Positions 43,473-51,982 of a DNA stretch of 64,000 nucleotides are shown piece after piece. The DNA is from an uncultured Candidatus Saccharibacteria bacterium (lineage in GTDB: Bacteria; Patescibacteriota; Saccharimonadia; Saccharimonadales; Saccharimonadaceae). Each line of letters begins with the position of its first letter. The stretch's first letter is position 1. The translations under genes were made by a program, and so were the position numbers. The stretch is from contig CALHGK010000009.1 in assembly GCA_938030095.1 (NCBI GenBank), forward strand, positions 19,619-83,618, given 5' to 3'. The notes under the pieces were generated by a model. It saw only the letters and a program-made list of their open reading frames with translations. It ran no database searches and was not told the origin of the DNA.

Positions 43473-43760
43473 CTAGTAATCAAGATGGCGACCAAAATGA
43501 GACTGCTCTCTCCTCATCGCTTTCTCTAGTGCACGGCTTGCAATCTCTTCATCAACACCATATCGCTTGGCAACCTCACGATCATCCAAGCCAGCTGTTT
43601 CTACCACTGGGTAGTCAATAAATAGCTGGTGAACAACAGTGTCTATCTCTTCGTGTCGTTTGTTAATACTCTTATCGGCCTCCTCGCATAGAGCTTGCGA
43701 ATCAAAATCACCAGCTGCATCAGTTTGTCTGTATTGTTCTGTTGTTACGCGTCGTTCCAT
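43473..43760 (-). CDS. Small acidic helical protein, unknown function
   Basis: A 95-residue protein. The ATG at 43760 is chosen because AGGAGAAGGAT precedes it. It is charged and helical, with DDREVAKRYGVDEEIASRAL near the end, which resembles a helix-turn-helix-like pair of helices but is too weak for a call. It lies in the insertion within the ribosomal operon and is followed by a small hairpin (AGAGTTC/GAACTCT, 43438-43455). Confidence 0.6.
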   Translation of the reverse strand: MERRVTTEQYRQTDAAGDFDSQALCEEADKSINKRHEEIDTVVHQLFIDYPVVETAGLDDREVAKRYGVDEEIASRALEKAMRREQSHFGRHLDY

Positions 43761-44066
43761 AATTCTATCCTTCTCCTTACAGGAAGCATAGCAAAAAAAC
43801 ACCTAATCGTCCAGTTAATATACGCGAAGCTCAAAACCACGCCGCGAGGATAAGCTATGATTCACCATCGTTTTGGAGGTTCTGGTCGCTCAGGTAAATT
43901 ATGTGAAGCGCCCTCCACCACAGGAATAGCACTTATCCATGCGCTGCGTTAAGCCTCTTAATCTAGCAGACCTTCAACGGTCCTTATTCCTACTACGCTC
44001 CAATCTCTACCAAGAGATAGCCTTACAAGCTTATTGAAATAAATAGAAAAGGATGCCACTATATGC

Positions 44067-44072
44067 TATGAT
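44067..44072 (+). promoter_or_regulatory. -10 box of the 44079 gene (predicted leaderless)
   Basis: TATGAT followed by 6 bases (GTTGCC) and the ATG; no ribosome site. Confidence 0.45.
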
Positions 44073-44078
44073 GTTGCC

Positions 44079-44906
44079 ATGAATAAGGATTCTTCACAAA
44101 CACCATCACCATCTCACGATGCTATATCGCAGCGTCACGATGGCACATCACACCCTCAGTCTGAGACGGCACATCAGCAAAACAGCTTGGCGCAGCTACC
44201 ACACCGCTCGCGTTTTGATCGCATGACGTGGCCGCAATTGATAGCCTGGCTAGGTGGTATCTATGTATCAGCAATAGTGATTGAGTACGGCTTAATATTC
44301 AGCCTAAGCTATATTCACGAATCGTTCCATCCCTATCATAATTCGCCTATCTCGATCACCTCGATCGTTGGTGCGCTTATGCTTATAGTTATGGCCTTCC
44401 TCGTGACATTCCCACTCTGTGCGCTGGCTATCATTATACACTTCTCCGTTAGGCGAGACATCTTAAGACTTGCAGCCTCCCAAAACACAGCGGAGCAACC
44501 CCAAGGCAACACACCGCAACCTCAAACTGAGGTAGCAAAGAACGTACCAGTCGACCCCCTCCCTCGGTTCGTCGACCGTTTGACGTGGCTGCAAGCAGTT
44601 GGGGTGGCGGCTGGTGTATTTGTTGTGTCTGTGATGGTGTTCGGTATTCTCGTTAAGCTATCTGGCGCGGATCCTTTGGATGGATTTATGGGAGGTACTC
44701 GTCATAATTCAAGCACTCAAGACTTGATTCTTGGACTAGCGTATTTCCAACCTGTAGCAAACGTACTGCTGTTTGCTCTATACTTTGCCGTGAGGCGAAA
44801 GGACGTGCCCATCTTACTACGCGCAGCACTCATTGTGCTACCACCCCTACCTCTCGGGTACATTGGTATGGTAGCAGCGATGATAGCTGCTGCTCCCTCT
44901 TATTAA
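44079..44906 (+). CDS. Membrane protein with internal duplication, unknown function
   Basis: A 275-residue protein with about six membrane helices and a disordered Ser/His/Gln-rich start. Two halves repeat the same layout: RFDRMTWPQLIAWLGGIYVS (about 47-66) against RFVDRLTWLQAVGVAAGVFV (about 165-184), each followed later by a helix ending in a basic VRR (HFSVRRDIL, YFAVRRKDV). The gene is the only plus-strand gene inside the ribosomal locus. It is probably the product of a tandem duplication; function unknown. Confidence 0.72.
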   Translation: MNKDSSQTPSPSHDAISQRHDGTSHPQSETAHQQNSLAQLPHRSRFDRMTWPQLIAWLGGIYVSAIVIEYGLIFSLSYIHESFHPYHNSPISITSIVGALMLIVMAFLVTFPLCALAIIIHFSVRRDILRLAASQNTAEQPQGNTPQPQTEVAKNVPVDPLPRFVDRLTWLQAVGVAAGVFVVSVMVFGILVKLSGADPLDGFMGGTRHNSSTQDLILGLAYFQPVANVLLFALYFAVRRKDVPILLRAALIVLPPLPLGYIGMVAAMIAAAPSY

Positions 44907-45168
44907 ATTGGGATATCGGCATTAGATACTATAAACCTCACAGCCTCTCTCCCACTGCTATCTCCACTCCCATCACTTGATCCTATGACATGTGAGAGCC
45001 AGTCATTGCGATCGATTCTCTGCCCTGGCGCTAGGAGGTTGAGGCTTGAGAACTATCGACCCTTCTAGTGTTTTTGAGGGGGCGTGAAGAGACCCATGAG
45101 TAATGAGTAAGAGTTTTGAAGTTTATCATACACATCACCGCGATAATGCCGCGTGCTGTCTATCACAA

Positions 45169-45199
45169 AAAGCGCCCAGGATTTTCTCCTCGGCGCTTT
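45169..45199 (-). terminator. Terminator after rpsH
   Basis: AAAGCGCC pairs with GGCGCTTT and AGGA with TCCT inside; the minus-strand side ends in TTTTTG. It closes the rplC-to-rpsH unit. Confidence 0.78.
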
Positions 45200-45222
45200 C
45201 ATTTTTGCTGGCTTTGTGCGGA

Positions 45223-45624
45223 TTAGTAGATCTTCATCAGCACTTCGCCACCAAGCTTGTGCTTGGCTGCTTCGCCACCAGTCATGACACCCTTGCTGGT
45301 GCTGACGAGGACGATGCCGCGACCTTGCTTGACCTTAGGAATGTCGGCAGCAGCCACGTAGACGCGGCGGCCTGGCTTGGACACCCGGGCTAGCTCGGTA
45401 AAGGCTGGGCTCTCGCCGGCGCGGTTGATCGTGACGACCAACGTACCGCGTGGCTTGCCATCCTCTACGGTAGCATCTGCCAGGTAGTGATTCTTGACCA
45501 ATTGCTCGGCCACAACTTGCTTGAGCTTGCTGGTGGGCACACGGACTTCCGTCTTGCCAACCATCGCAGCGTTGCGGATTCGGGTGAGGAGATCCGCGAT
45601 TGGGTCAGTTGATTGTAAACTCAT
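45223..45624 (-). CDS. rpsH: 30S ribosomal protein S8
   Basis: The 133 residues start SLQSTDPIADLLTRIRNAAM and end in the S8 motif GIVLVSTSKGVMTGGEAAKH. It is the last gene of the first ribosomal unit and is followed by a terminator, whereas rplF follows in most bacteria. Confidence 0.97.
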   Translation of the reverse strand: MSLQSTDPIADLLTRIRNAAMVGKTEVRVPTSKLKQVVAEQLVKNHYLADATVEDGKPRGTLVVTINRAGESPAFTELARVSKPGRRVYVAAADIPKVKQGRGIVLVSTSKGVMTGGEAAKHKLGGEVLMKIY

Positions 45625-45642
45625 AACTCTATCTCCTTTCCG

Positions 45643-45912
45643 TTACCAACTGCTCTTTGTAATGCCTGGGATTTCGCCCTTCGATGCCTTCTCGCGGAAG
45701 TTGATGCGGCTCAGGCCAAAGCGGCGCATATAGCCACGTGGCCGACCACTGAGGGCGTCGCGGTTCTTCCAGCGGGTTGGGCTGGAGTTGCGCGGCAGCT
45801 TTTGCAGGCCATCGAGGTCACCCGCTGCCTTGAGCTCAGCGCGCTTGGCAGCGAATTTCTCGATCATCTTTTGGCGTTTGCGATCGCGTGCGATCATTGA
45901 TTTCTTAGCCAT
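45643..45912 (-). CDS. rpsN: 30S ribosomal protein S14, cysteine-free form
   Basis: At 89 residues this is the long, zinc-free S14: no cysteine at all, with the family end GRPRGYMRRFGLSRINFREK. It starts 3 bases after the rplE stop and precedes rpsH. Together with L31 type B and the LigA without zinc cysteines it adds to a pattern of zinc-independent proteins in this window. Confidence 0.97.
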   Translation of the reverse strand: MAKKSMIARDRKRQKMIEKFAAKRAELKAAGDLDGLQKLPRNSSPTRWKNRDALSGRPRGYMRRFGLSRINFREKASKGEIPGITKSSW

Positions 45913-45915
45913 ACG

Positions 45916-46497
45916 CTATTTCCCCTCCTTCTCAAACGGCAGACCAAACTTCTCCAGCAGTGCCCGGCTCGCCGCTGGGCTGCCCTGCTCGATGGCAATC
46001 GTCACCTGGAGGCCATGAACGATCTGCGTCTCCTCAAAGGTGAGCTCGGGGAAAATACTCTGGTCGGTAATACCAAGGTTGTAGTTGCCACCCTTGTCAA
46101 ACTTGCTCCCCACGCCGTGAAAGTCGCGCACCCGCGGCAGGCTAACATTAACCAGCCGGTCGAGGAATTCGTACATCCGAGCGCCGCGCAGCGTCACACT
46201 CACGCCAATCGGCGCACCCATGCCAGCACGGATCTTAAAGCCAGCGATCGACTTCTTGGCCAAGCGATCAACCGGTGCTTGCCCAGTGATCTTGGTAATG
46301 GTATTGCGTACCAGTTGGTGGTAGCGCTTGTCTTCTTTGTGCTTGCCGATTCCTGCGCTGACCACAATCTTCTCGAGCTTGGGCACTTGGTGCACATTGC
46401 TCAAGGCTAATTCGGCCTGGAGTTCCTTGCGGTATTGATCCAGATACAAGGCTTTCAAGCGAGGAGTCGGAGCGGCGGATGCAATTGCCTTCGCCAT
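45916..46497 (-). CDS. rplE: 50S ribosomal protein L5
   Basis: L5 binds 5S rRNA. The 193 residues contain NTITKITGQAPVDRLAKKSI, FKIRAGMGAPIGVSVTLRG and the C-terminal LTFEETQIVHGLQVTI. Its ATG overlaps the rplX stop by one base. Confidence 0.97.
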   Translation of the reverse strand: MAKAIASAAPTPRLKALYLDQYRKELQAELALSNVHQVPKLEKIVVSAGIGKHKEDKRYHQLVRNTITKITGQAPVDRLAKKSIAGFKIRAGMGAPIGVSVTLRGARMYEFLDRLVNVSLPRVRDFHGVGSKFDKGGNYNLGITDQSIFPELTFEETQIVHGLQVTIAIEQGSPAASRALLEKFGLPFEKEGK

Positions 46498-46820
46498 TAG
46501 TTGACCTCCTTGTTGTTCAGTTGCCGAGCAACGCGTACCTTAGCGCCCTCAGCATTAATAGTATAGCCAATGCGGCTCGTCGTGCCAGCTGCTTCGTCGA
46601 CAACCAGTGCGAGCTTGCTCAGTGGCACTGGCACATGAATCTCCTTGGTGCCACCACGTGGGTTAAGCTGGCTTGGCTTGACATGGCGGTGGCGCAGCCC
46701 CACACCCTCGACCAATGCAGTCTGCTGAGCGGGGTTAACGGCCAACACCTTACCCGTCGTGCCTTTGTCGTCACCACTGATGATCTTGACGATGTCGTCT
46801 TTTTTGATGCGCTGTGCCAT
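46497..46820 (-). CDS. rplX: 50S ribosomal protein L24
   Basis: The 107 residues carry the KOW motif (KKDDIVKIISGDDKGTTGKV) and the conserved NPRGGTKEIHVPVPLSKLAL. It shares single bases with rplN upstream and rplE downstream. Confidence 0.97.
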   Translation of the reverse strand: MAQRIKKDDIVKIISGDDKGTTGKVLAVNPAQQTALVEGVGLRHRHVKPSQLNPRGGTKEIHVPVPLSKLALVVDEAAGTTSRIGYTINAEGAKVRVARQLNNKEVN

Positions 46821-47188
46821 TAGAGTACCTCCGGTGCCAAGCTAATGATCTTGCTATAGCCAAGGTCGCGCAATTCGCGTGGCACAGGGCCAAAGACACG
46901 AGTTGCCTTGGGTGTTTTGTCGTCGTTGATAATGACGGCAGCGTTGTCGTCGAAGCAGATGGTGCTGCCATCTTTGCGGCGGATCTGGTCGCGAGTGCGT
47001 ACCACTACTGCCTTAACGATAGACTTCTTCTTGACGTTGCCGGTTGGGCTGGCGTCTTTGACGCTAGCGACAATCACATCACCCACCCGAGCGTAGCGGC
47101 GCCGAGTGCCACCCAGCACGCGGATGCACAAGATGGACTTTGCACCACTGTTGTCTGTTACCTTAAGGCGAGATTCTTGCTGGATCAT
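46820..47188 (-). CDS. rplN: 50S ribosomal protein L14
   Basis: The 122 residues begin MIQQESRLKVTDNSGAKSIL and contain FDDNAAVIINDDKTPKATRV, both typical of L14. Its start overlaps the rpsQ stop by four bases (ATGA). Confidence 0.98.
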   Translation of the reverse strand: MIQQESRLKVTDNSGAKSILCIRVLGGTRRRYARVGDVIVASVKDASPTGNVKKKSIVKAVVVRTRDQIRRKDGSTICFDDNAAVIINDDKTPKATRVFGPVPRELRDLGYSKIISLAPEVL

Positions 47189-47475
47189 GCTGCCTCCTCT
47201 TCGCCTGCGTCATCGTTTTTGAGCTCAATCGAGCCCTGCGAGCGCTTGAGCACGGCGTCGAGCCGAAATGCTTTGCGCTTGCTGATCGGGCGTGTCTCAA
47301 TGACCCGCACCGTATCACCAACATTGGCATCGTTTGTCTCGTCGTGAGCAGCATACTTACGGGTGACGGTGTATTGCTTGCCGTAAATAGGGTGTGTTTC
47401 GCGGCTGGTCACGGTCACCGTGATGGTCTTGTTGCCCGCGGCCGAGGAAACAACGCCGGTCAATGTCTTGGCCAT
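47185..47475 (-). CDS. rpsQ: 30S ribosomal protein S17
   Basis: The 96 residues have the S17 OB fold (LTGVVSSAAGNKTITVTVTS, then GDTVRVIETRPISKRKAFRL) plus an acidic tail (DDAGEEEAA). It shares one base with rpmC and four with rplN. Confidence 0.97.
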   Translation of the reverse strand: MAKTLTGVVSSAAGNKTITVTVTSRETHPIYGKQYTVTRKYAAHDETNDANVGDTVRVIETRPISKRKAFRLDAVLKRSQGSIELKNDDAGEEEAA

Positions 47476-47678
47476 TAGTTTGTTCCTTTCCGCTGATTAA
47501 TTTCCGTTAGTATCTGCGCAATCTCTCGGCGATACACGCCAAGGATCCGCGGGTTGGCGAGCTCACCTGCCCGGTGGCCCCGCTGGGCTTCAAGCAGGTC
47601 GGCGCGCTTGGCGGCCAGCTCTTGCTGGAGTGTCTCGAGGCTCTTGACCTCTGTTGCAGGGACTGTATTCTCTGCCAT
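47475..47678 (-). CDS. rpmC: 50S ribosomal protein L29
   Basis: A 67-residue two-helix protein (LETLQQELAAKRADLLEAQR, then NPRILGVYRREIAQILTEIN). It is located between rplP and rpsQ as in most bacteria. Confidence 0.95.
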   Translation of the reverse strand: MAENTVPATEVKSLETLQQELAAKRADLLEAQRGHRAGELANPRILGVYRREIAQILTEINQRKGTN

Positions 47679-47680
47679 CG

Positions 47681-48094
47681 CTAGGCCTCCTCTTTCTTAA
47701 TAAAGCGTGTCTTGACGGGCAGCTTGTGGCTCGCCAGGCGCATTGCCTCGCGGGCGACATCCTCTGGCACACCCTTCATCTCAAACATTACGGTGCCATT
47801 CTTGACCTTCGCAACAAAGAACTCAGGGTTACCCTTACCGCCACCCATCTTCAGGCCCAGTGGCTTGCGGCTCACTGGGGTGTGTGGGAAGATACGGATC
47901 CAGATCTTACCACCACGCTTGACGTAGCGGGTCATTGCCTGGCGGGCTGCCTCGATCTGGCGGCTTGTGACGCGCTCGTTGCTCAGGCTCTGCAGGCCAT
48001 AGTCACCAAAGGCAATGTAGTTGCCCCGTGTGGCGTTGCCGCGGTTCTTGCCGATGCGGACTTTGCGAAATTTTGTTTTCTTTGGTAGTAACAT
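47681..48094 (-). CDS. rplP: 50S ribosomal protein L16
   Basis: The 137 residues begin MLLPKKTKFRKVRIGKNRGN and contain IFPHTPVSRKPLGLKMGGGK, the conserved region near the peptidyl-transferase centre. The ATG overlaps the rpsC stop by one base. Confidence 0.98.
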   Translation of the reverse strand: MLLPKKTKFRKVRIGKNRGNATRGNYIAFGDYGLQSLSNERVTSRQIEAARQAMTRYVKRGGKIWIRIFPHTPVSRKPLGLKMGGGKGNPEFFVAKVKNGTVMFEMKGVPEDVAREAMRLASHKLPVKTRFIKKEEA

Positions 48095-48735
48095 TACTTC
48101 GCACTCCTTTCACCCTTATAGATCCAGACCTTGACGCCGACAATACCCACGCCAGGGCAGTTGGCCCGTGCGGTGTGGAAGTCGATATCGGCCCGCAAGG
48201 TGTGCAGTGGCACCGAGCCCTCGATCACCTTCTCGCGGCGTGCCATCTCGGCGTTGTTAAGCCGGCCGGCTACCTCGATGCGGATACCCTTTGCACCACT
48301 GTTCATGGTGTTTTGGGCAGCCATCTTGACGGCACGGCGGAAGTTGGCGCGGCGCTCGAGCTGGCGAGCGATGTTCTCCGACACCAGCTTGGCGCTGAGC
48401 TCTGGCCGACGAACCTCCTCAATATTGATGCGTACTGGCAAGCTAGCGATCTTCTCGATCTGCCGCTTGAGCTCCGTTACACCAGCCCCACCGCGGCCAA
48501 TCACCACACCAGCCTTGGCGGTGTGAATCGCAATGGTAATCTGGTTTGGGCTGCGCTCAATCTCGATCCGGTCGATCGTTGGCCGGCTTGCATAGCGAGC
48601 TTCGATCAGCTCACGGATTTTGATGTCTTCTGCCAACCAAGCCGCAAAGTCGCGCTTGTTTTGGCCAAACCAACGCGAGCTCCAGTTTTTGTGGACTTGG
48701 AGGCGGAAACTGACTGGGTTTACTTTTTGGCCCAT
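48094..48735 (-). CDS. rpsC: 30S ribosomal protein S3
   Basis: The 213 residues start MGQKVNPVSFRLQVHKNWSS, with the KH domain motif VVIGRGGAGVTELKRQIEKI and the C-terminal domain GIRIEVAGRLNNAEMARREK. It abuts rplV with no gap. Confidence 0.98.
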   Translation of the reverse strand: MGQKVNPVSFRLQVHKNWSSRWFGQNKRDFAAWLAEDIKIRELIEARYASRPTIDRIEIERSPNQITIAIHTAKAGVVIGRGGAGVTELKRQIEKIASLPVRINIEEVRRPELSAKLVSENIARQLERRANFRRAVKMAAQNTMNSGAKGIRIEVAGRLNNAEMARREKVIEGSVPLHTLRADIDFHTARANCPGVGIVGVKVWIYKGERSAK

Positions 48736-49170
48736 TTAGTTGTCTCCTTTCTTGGCTGTATCGGTTGCTTTGGCGGGTACCTTCTTGACCTGCTTCTCCA
48801 CACCACTCACTTCAACCAAGATATGGCTCGAGCGCTTCTGGAATGGCTGAGCCCGGCCACGGCTGGCCGGCTTGTAGCGGCGCAGGCGTGGGCCAGCAGT
48901 CACGCTAAGGCTGTGGATATGCAAACTGCGTGGGTCAAGGCCATGATTGTTGATGGCGTTGGCTTGGGCGCTAGCGATTGCCTTCTTAACAGGCAGTGCG
49001 GCGCGGCGCGGGGTGTGGTCAAGAATGACCAGTGCATCGGCCACACTGCGGCCACGCACCAGGCTAGCAACAATGCTTACCTTGCGCGGGGTCTGGTCTA
49101 TACCCTTGATGTGCGCCCGAACGATGGCTGGTGCATCGCTCGACCCCTGTTGTGTCTGTGATGCGGCCAT
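48736..49170 (-). CDS. rplV: 50S ribosomal protein L22
   Basis: The 144 residues contain the core (GIDQTPRKVSIVASLVRGRS) and the exit-tunnel loop (PRLRRYKPASRGRAQPFQKR). Extensions of 15-30 residues at both ends are Gln/Ser- and Lys-rich. The start overlaps the rpsS stop by one base. Confidence 0.97.
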   Translation of the reverse strand: MAASQTQQGSSDAPAIVRAHIKGIDQTPRKVSIVASLVRGRSVADALVILDHTPRRAALPVKKAIASAQANAINNHGLDPRSLHIHSLSVTAGPRLRRYKPASRGRAQPFQKRSSHILVEVSGVEKQVKKVPAKATDTAKKGDN

Positions 49171-49436
49171 TACTTCTTATCCTTTCCACCGTGCTTGCGG
49201 AACTTACGGGTTGGGCTAAACTCACCGAGCTTGTGGCCAACCATGTTTTCTGTAATCAGCACCGGCACATGCACCCGACCATTGTGCACCGCAAAGGTGA
49301 ACCCCACCATCTCTGGCGTGATCGTGCTGCTGCGGGCCCAGGTCTTTATCACGGTGCGGTCGCCAACTTTCAGCGCTGCCACTTTTTTGGCAAGCTTCGC
49401 GTCGACGAATGGGCCTTTTTTGAGTGAACGACTCAT
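49170..49436 (-). CDS. rpsS: 30S ribosomal protein S19
   Basis: The 88 residues are close to the family consensus: MSRSLKKGPFVDAKLAKKVA, then GHKLGEFSPTRKFRKHGGKD. It follows rplB by 3 bases. Confidence 0.98.
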   Translation of the reverse strand: MSRSLKKGPFVDAKLAKKVAALKVGDRTVIKTWARSSTITPEMVGFTFAVHNGRVHVPVLITENMVGHKLGEFSPTRKFRKHGGKDKK

Positions 49437-49439
49437 AGA

Positions 49440-50276
49440 CTACCTCTTCCTCTTAGCTTCGTGACGACTGCGGACAATCATCTTATTGGTTGATTTGCGG
49501 CGGCGGGTCTTGAAGCCAATTGCTGGCTTACCCCATGGCGTCTTCGGGATGCGGCCAGGACCCGTCTTGCCTTCACCACCACCCATTGGGTGATCGGCTG
49601 GGTTCATGGCCTTACCATGGACACTTGGACGCCACCCCATACGGCGACGGCGACCGGCCGAGCCAAGCTTAACATTCTGGTGCTGGACATTGCCTACCAC
49701 ACCAATGCTAGCTTCGCACTCGAGGCGGAACTTACGCACCTCACCACTAGGCATCCGCACCATGGCATAGCCGTCTTCTTTAGCCATGAGCTGCGCTTTA
49801 GTACCAGCGCTACGCACCATCTGAGCACCCTTACCGTGGTTGATCTCGATGGCGTAGATCTGGCTACCAACCGGGATGTTAGCCAGTGGCATGCGGTTGC
49901 TCGCCTCGATTGGCGCATCGGCACCAGTCTGGAGCACCTTGCCCTTGGTCATTTGGGTGTCGGCCAAGATGTAGTGGTAGAGACCATGCTGATCCTTCAC
50001 GCGGGCAATGCGTGCACTGCGGTTTGGATCGTACTCAATCTCCTCCACCGTCAGCGTCAAGCCAGCAGCCAAGCGATGGTCGAGCAAGCGGTAGTGCCGC
50101 TTGACACCGCCACCACGGTGCCGAACGGTGATCTTACCAGTGTTGTTGCGGCCAGCCTTTTGCTTGCCAGCCTTGACGAGGCTCTTGAGTGGCTTGCGCG
50201 TCGTTACATCGCTCAAATCCTGCGATGTCATGCCGCGGCGGGCGGGAGTGGTTGGGTTGTACTGCTTAATCGGCAT
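49440..50276 (-). CDS. rplB: 50S ribosomal protein L2
   Basis: L2 is needed for subunit joining and peptidyl transfer. The 278 residues have the OB and SH3-like domains and the conserved C-terminal RPSVHGKAMNPADHPMGGGE with the functionally important histidine. The start shares a base with the rplW stop. Confidence 0.98.
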   Translation of the reverse strand: MPIKQYNPTTPARRGMTSQDLSDVTTRKPLKSLVKAGKQKAGRNNTGKITVRHRGGGVKRHYRLLDHRLAAGLTLTVEEIEYDPNRSARIARVKDQHGLYHYILADTQMTKGKVLQTGADAPIEASNRMPLANIPVGSQIYAIEINHGKGAQMVRSAGTKAQLMAKEDGYAMVRMPSGEVRKFRLECEASIGVVGNVQHQNVKLGSAGRRRRMGWRPSVHGKAMNPADHPMGGGEGKTGPGRIPKTPWGKPAIGFKTRRRKSTNKMIVRSRHEAKRKR

Positions 50277-50611
50277 TACTTATCCTCCTTCTGCTCTGTT
50301 TGCGGCTGTTGTTCTTCGGTCTCAAACACCTTGATCTCGCCTTCACTCAAGCGGACGTACGCCTTTTTGCTGTCGCGGCGGTGTGTGGTGCCTGGGTAGC
50401 GGCGCTTGCCCCGGCTGTAGCGAATGGCCTTGCCGCTTTGTACAGCGGTAGTGACATTGGCTACCTTGGTGCCATCGTACTGCGCCTCGACAGCCGCAGC
50501 GATCTGCTGCTTGTTAGCCGACAGTGGCACGTCAAAGATGTAGGTGTTTTGGCTCGTGATGAGCCGGTAGGATTTTTCGGTAGCACGGGGAGTAACTAAT
50601 ACGAGTTGCAT
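50276..50611 (-). CDS. rplW: 50S ribosomal protein L23
   Basis: The 111 residues include the L23 core (RATEKSYRLITSQNTYIFDV) and an extra acidic Glu/Gln-rich C-terminal tail (EEQQPQTEQKEDK). L23 sits at the tunnel exit, where SRP and trigger factor dock. It abuts rplD. Confidence 0.96.
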   Translation of the reverse strand: MQLVLVTPRATEKSYRLITSQNTYIFDVPLSANKQQIAAAVEAQYDGTKVANVTTAVQSGKAIRYSRGKRRYPGTTHRRDSKKAYVRLSEGEIKVFETEEQQPQTEQKEDK

Positions 50612-51232
50612 TTATTTGTCCTCCTGTGCAAGCCACGCCGTAATAACATCCAGCGCCTGAGGCGACAGGACGATATGGTCGGCATTAAGAATGTAATAGA
50701 CATTGAGATACATCGCACTCACAGCCAGCACCTGCTGGAGGTTGGCGGTGGAGCGAATCAGCTCGGGCGACTTCTCGCCAGCGACGAGTAGCACTTTGCG
50801 CTCAAGCTTGAACTGGCGGAGAAACGCCGCAGCGTCTTTGGTCTTGCCAGTTACCTTGTCCTCAAAAGGCAAGACCTGGATCTTGCCAGCCTGGTGAGCC
50901 AGTGTGAGAGCTTGGCGGATGGCAACACGTTTGCTAGTCTTAGACAACTTCTTGCGGTAGTTCTCGTTGCCGCGTGGGCCAAAGACCACACCACCGCCCC
51001 GCCAAATTGGGTTGCGGATACTGCCGAAGCGAGCTCGGCCGGTGCCCTTCTGCCGCCATGGCTTCTTGCCACCACCGCGGACTTCGCCCCGCTGCAAGGT
51101 GGTTGCACTTGCCTGGCGGGCGTTTGCCAAGAATGCGTCGTAAGCGAGCTTAAGCAGCTCGTGGTTCGGCACATCGACACCGAAGACGCTGGTTGGCAAG
51201 GTTGCTTTTGCTGGCTTAGTAGATTCAGCCAT
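50612..51232 (-). CDS. rplD: 50S ribosomal protein L4
   Basis: The 206 residues carry the tunnel loop KPWRQKGTGRARFGSIRNPI and the C-terminal domain. In E. coli L4 also represses its own operon; a hairpin leader upstream of rplC could serve this here. The start shares a base with the rplC stop. Confidence 0.97.
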   Translation of the reverse strand: MAESTKPAKATLPTSVFGVDVPNHELLKLAYDAFLANARQASATTLQRGEVRGGGKKPWRQKGTGRARFGSIRNPIWRGGGVVFGPRGNENYRKKLSKTSKRVAIRQALTLAHQAGKIQVLPFEDKVTGKTKDAAAFLRQFKLERKVLLVAGEKSPELIRSTANLQQVLAVSAMYLNVYYILNADHIVLSPQALDVITAWLAQEDK

Positions 51233-51843
51233 TACTTAGCACCTCCTAGGATAATTAAGCCCTTCTTGGGGCCTGGGACAGCGCCTTTGACACCAATCAA
51301 GTTGTCCTCAGCCGAGATAAACTCAACCGTCAGATTCTTGACGGTGACGCGCTCGTGGCCCATCTGGCCTGCCATGCGCTTCCCTTTGAAAATCTTTTGT
51401 GGGTACATGCTACCGATCGAACCGACCTTACGCGTGTTACCCTTACCACCGTGGGTTTTGCGGTGGCGCTTAAAGTTGTGCCGCTTGATCGTACCGGCCC
51501 AACCTTTACCCTTGCTGATGCCCGTGACATCCACGACATCGCCGAGCGCAAACTCCGTAACGCTCCATGTGTCGCCCACCTTGACATCGCCAAGGTCGTC
51601 GACACGAAATTCCCGAATGTGCTTCGGGGTGACACCGGCTGGCTTCACATGCCCAGCCACGGCCTTGCTCAGGTTCTTACCCGCACCATACGCCACCTGC
51701 ACTGCGTTGTAGCCGTCTGTCTCGACGGACTTGACCTGAGTCGCAGCGACAGGCCCAGCCTGGATAAGCGTGACAGGAATCGTCGTGCCATCCTGGCTGA
51801 TGATTTGGGTCATACCAATCTTGGTACCGAGAAGTGCTTTCAT
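51232..51843 (-). CDS. rplC: 50S ribosomal protein L3
   Basis: The 203 residues begin MKALLGTKIGMTQIISQDGT and contain the peptidyl-transferase-reaching loop (RKTHGGKGNTRKVGSIGSMY). It is the first gene of the operon; rpsJ (S10), normally ahead of it, is not present. It has its own promoter and a hairpin leader. Confidence 0.98.
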   Translation of the reverse strand: MKALLGTKIGMTQIISQDGTTIPVTLIQAGPVAATQVKSVETDGYNAVQVAYGAGKNLSKAVAGHVKPAGVTPKHIREFRVDDLGDVKVGDTWSVTEFALGDVVDVTGISKGKGWAGTIKRHNFKRHRKTHGGKGNTRKVGSIGSMYPQKIFKGKRMAGQMGHERVTVKNLTVEFISAEDNLIGVKGAVPGPKKGLIILGGAK

Positions 51844-51886
51844 TGCCCTCTTGCTCCCATGTAAAATCCCCGGCGACTAGCAGTAT

Positions 51887-51928
51887 CTTGGCACCAGCGC
51901 TGCGTAGCTACACACTCCGCTGGCCAAG
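51887..51928 (-). promoter_or_regulatory. Hairpin in the leader of the ribosomal operon
   Basis: On the minus strand CTTGG-CCAGCG pairs with CGCTGG-TG-CCAAG. It lies between the promoter and rplC and could be an autoregulatory binding site for a ribosomal protein (L4 in other bacteria). Confidence 0.5.
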
Positions 51929-51982
51929 ACTTACCAATTCGTCCTGGGATGAGTTGCTATTACGTAATAAATTACAGCTACC

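Noticed and set aside
43857..43952. 31-codon plus-strand ORF with a GAGG site
   Set aside because: Composition is not convincing and it has no promoter; left out as probably chance.
48028..49161. 377-codon plus-strand open frame across rpsC-rplV
   Set aside because: It is antisense to two certain ribosomal genes; long antisense frames here follow from codon bias. No promoter or ribosome site.
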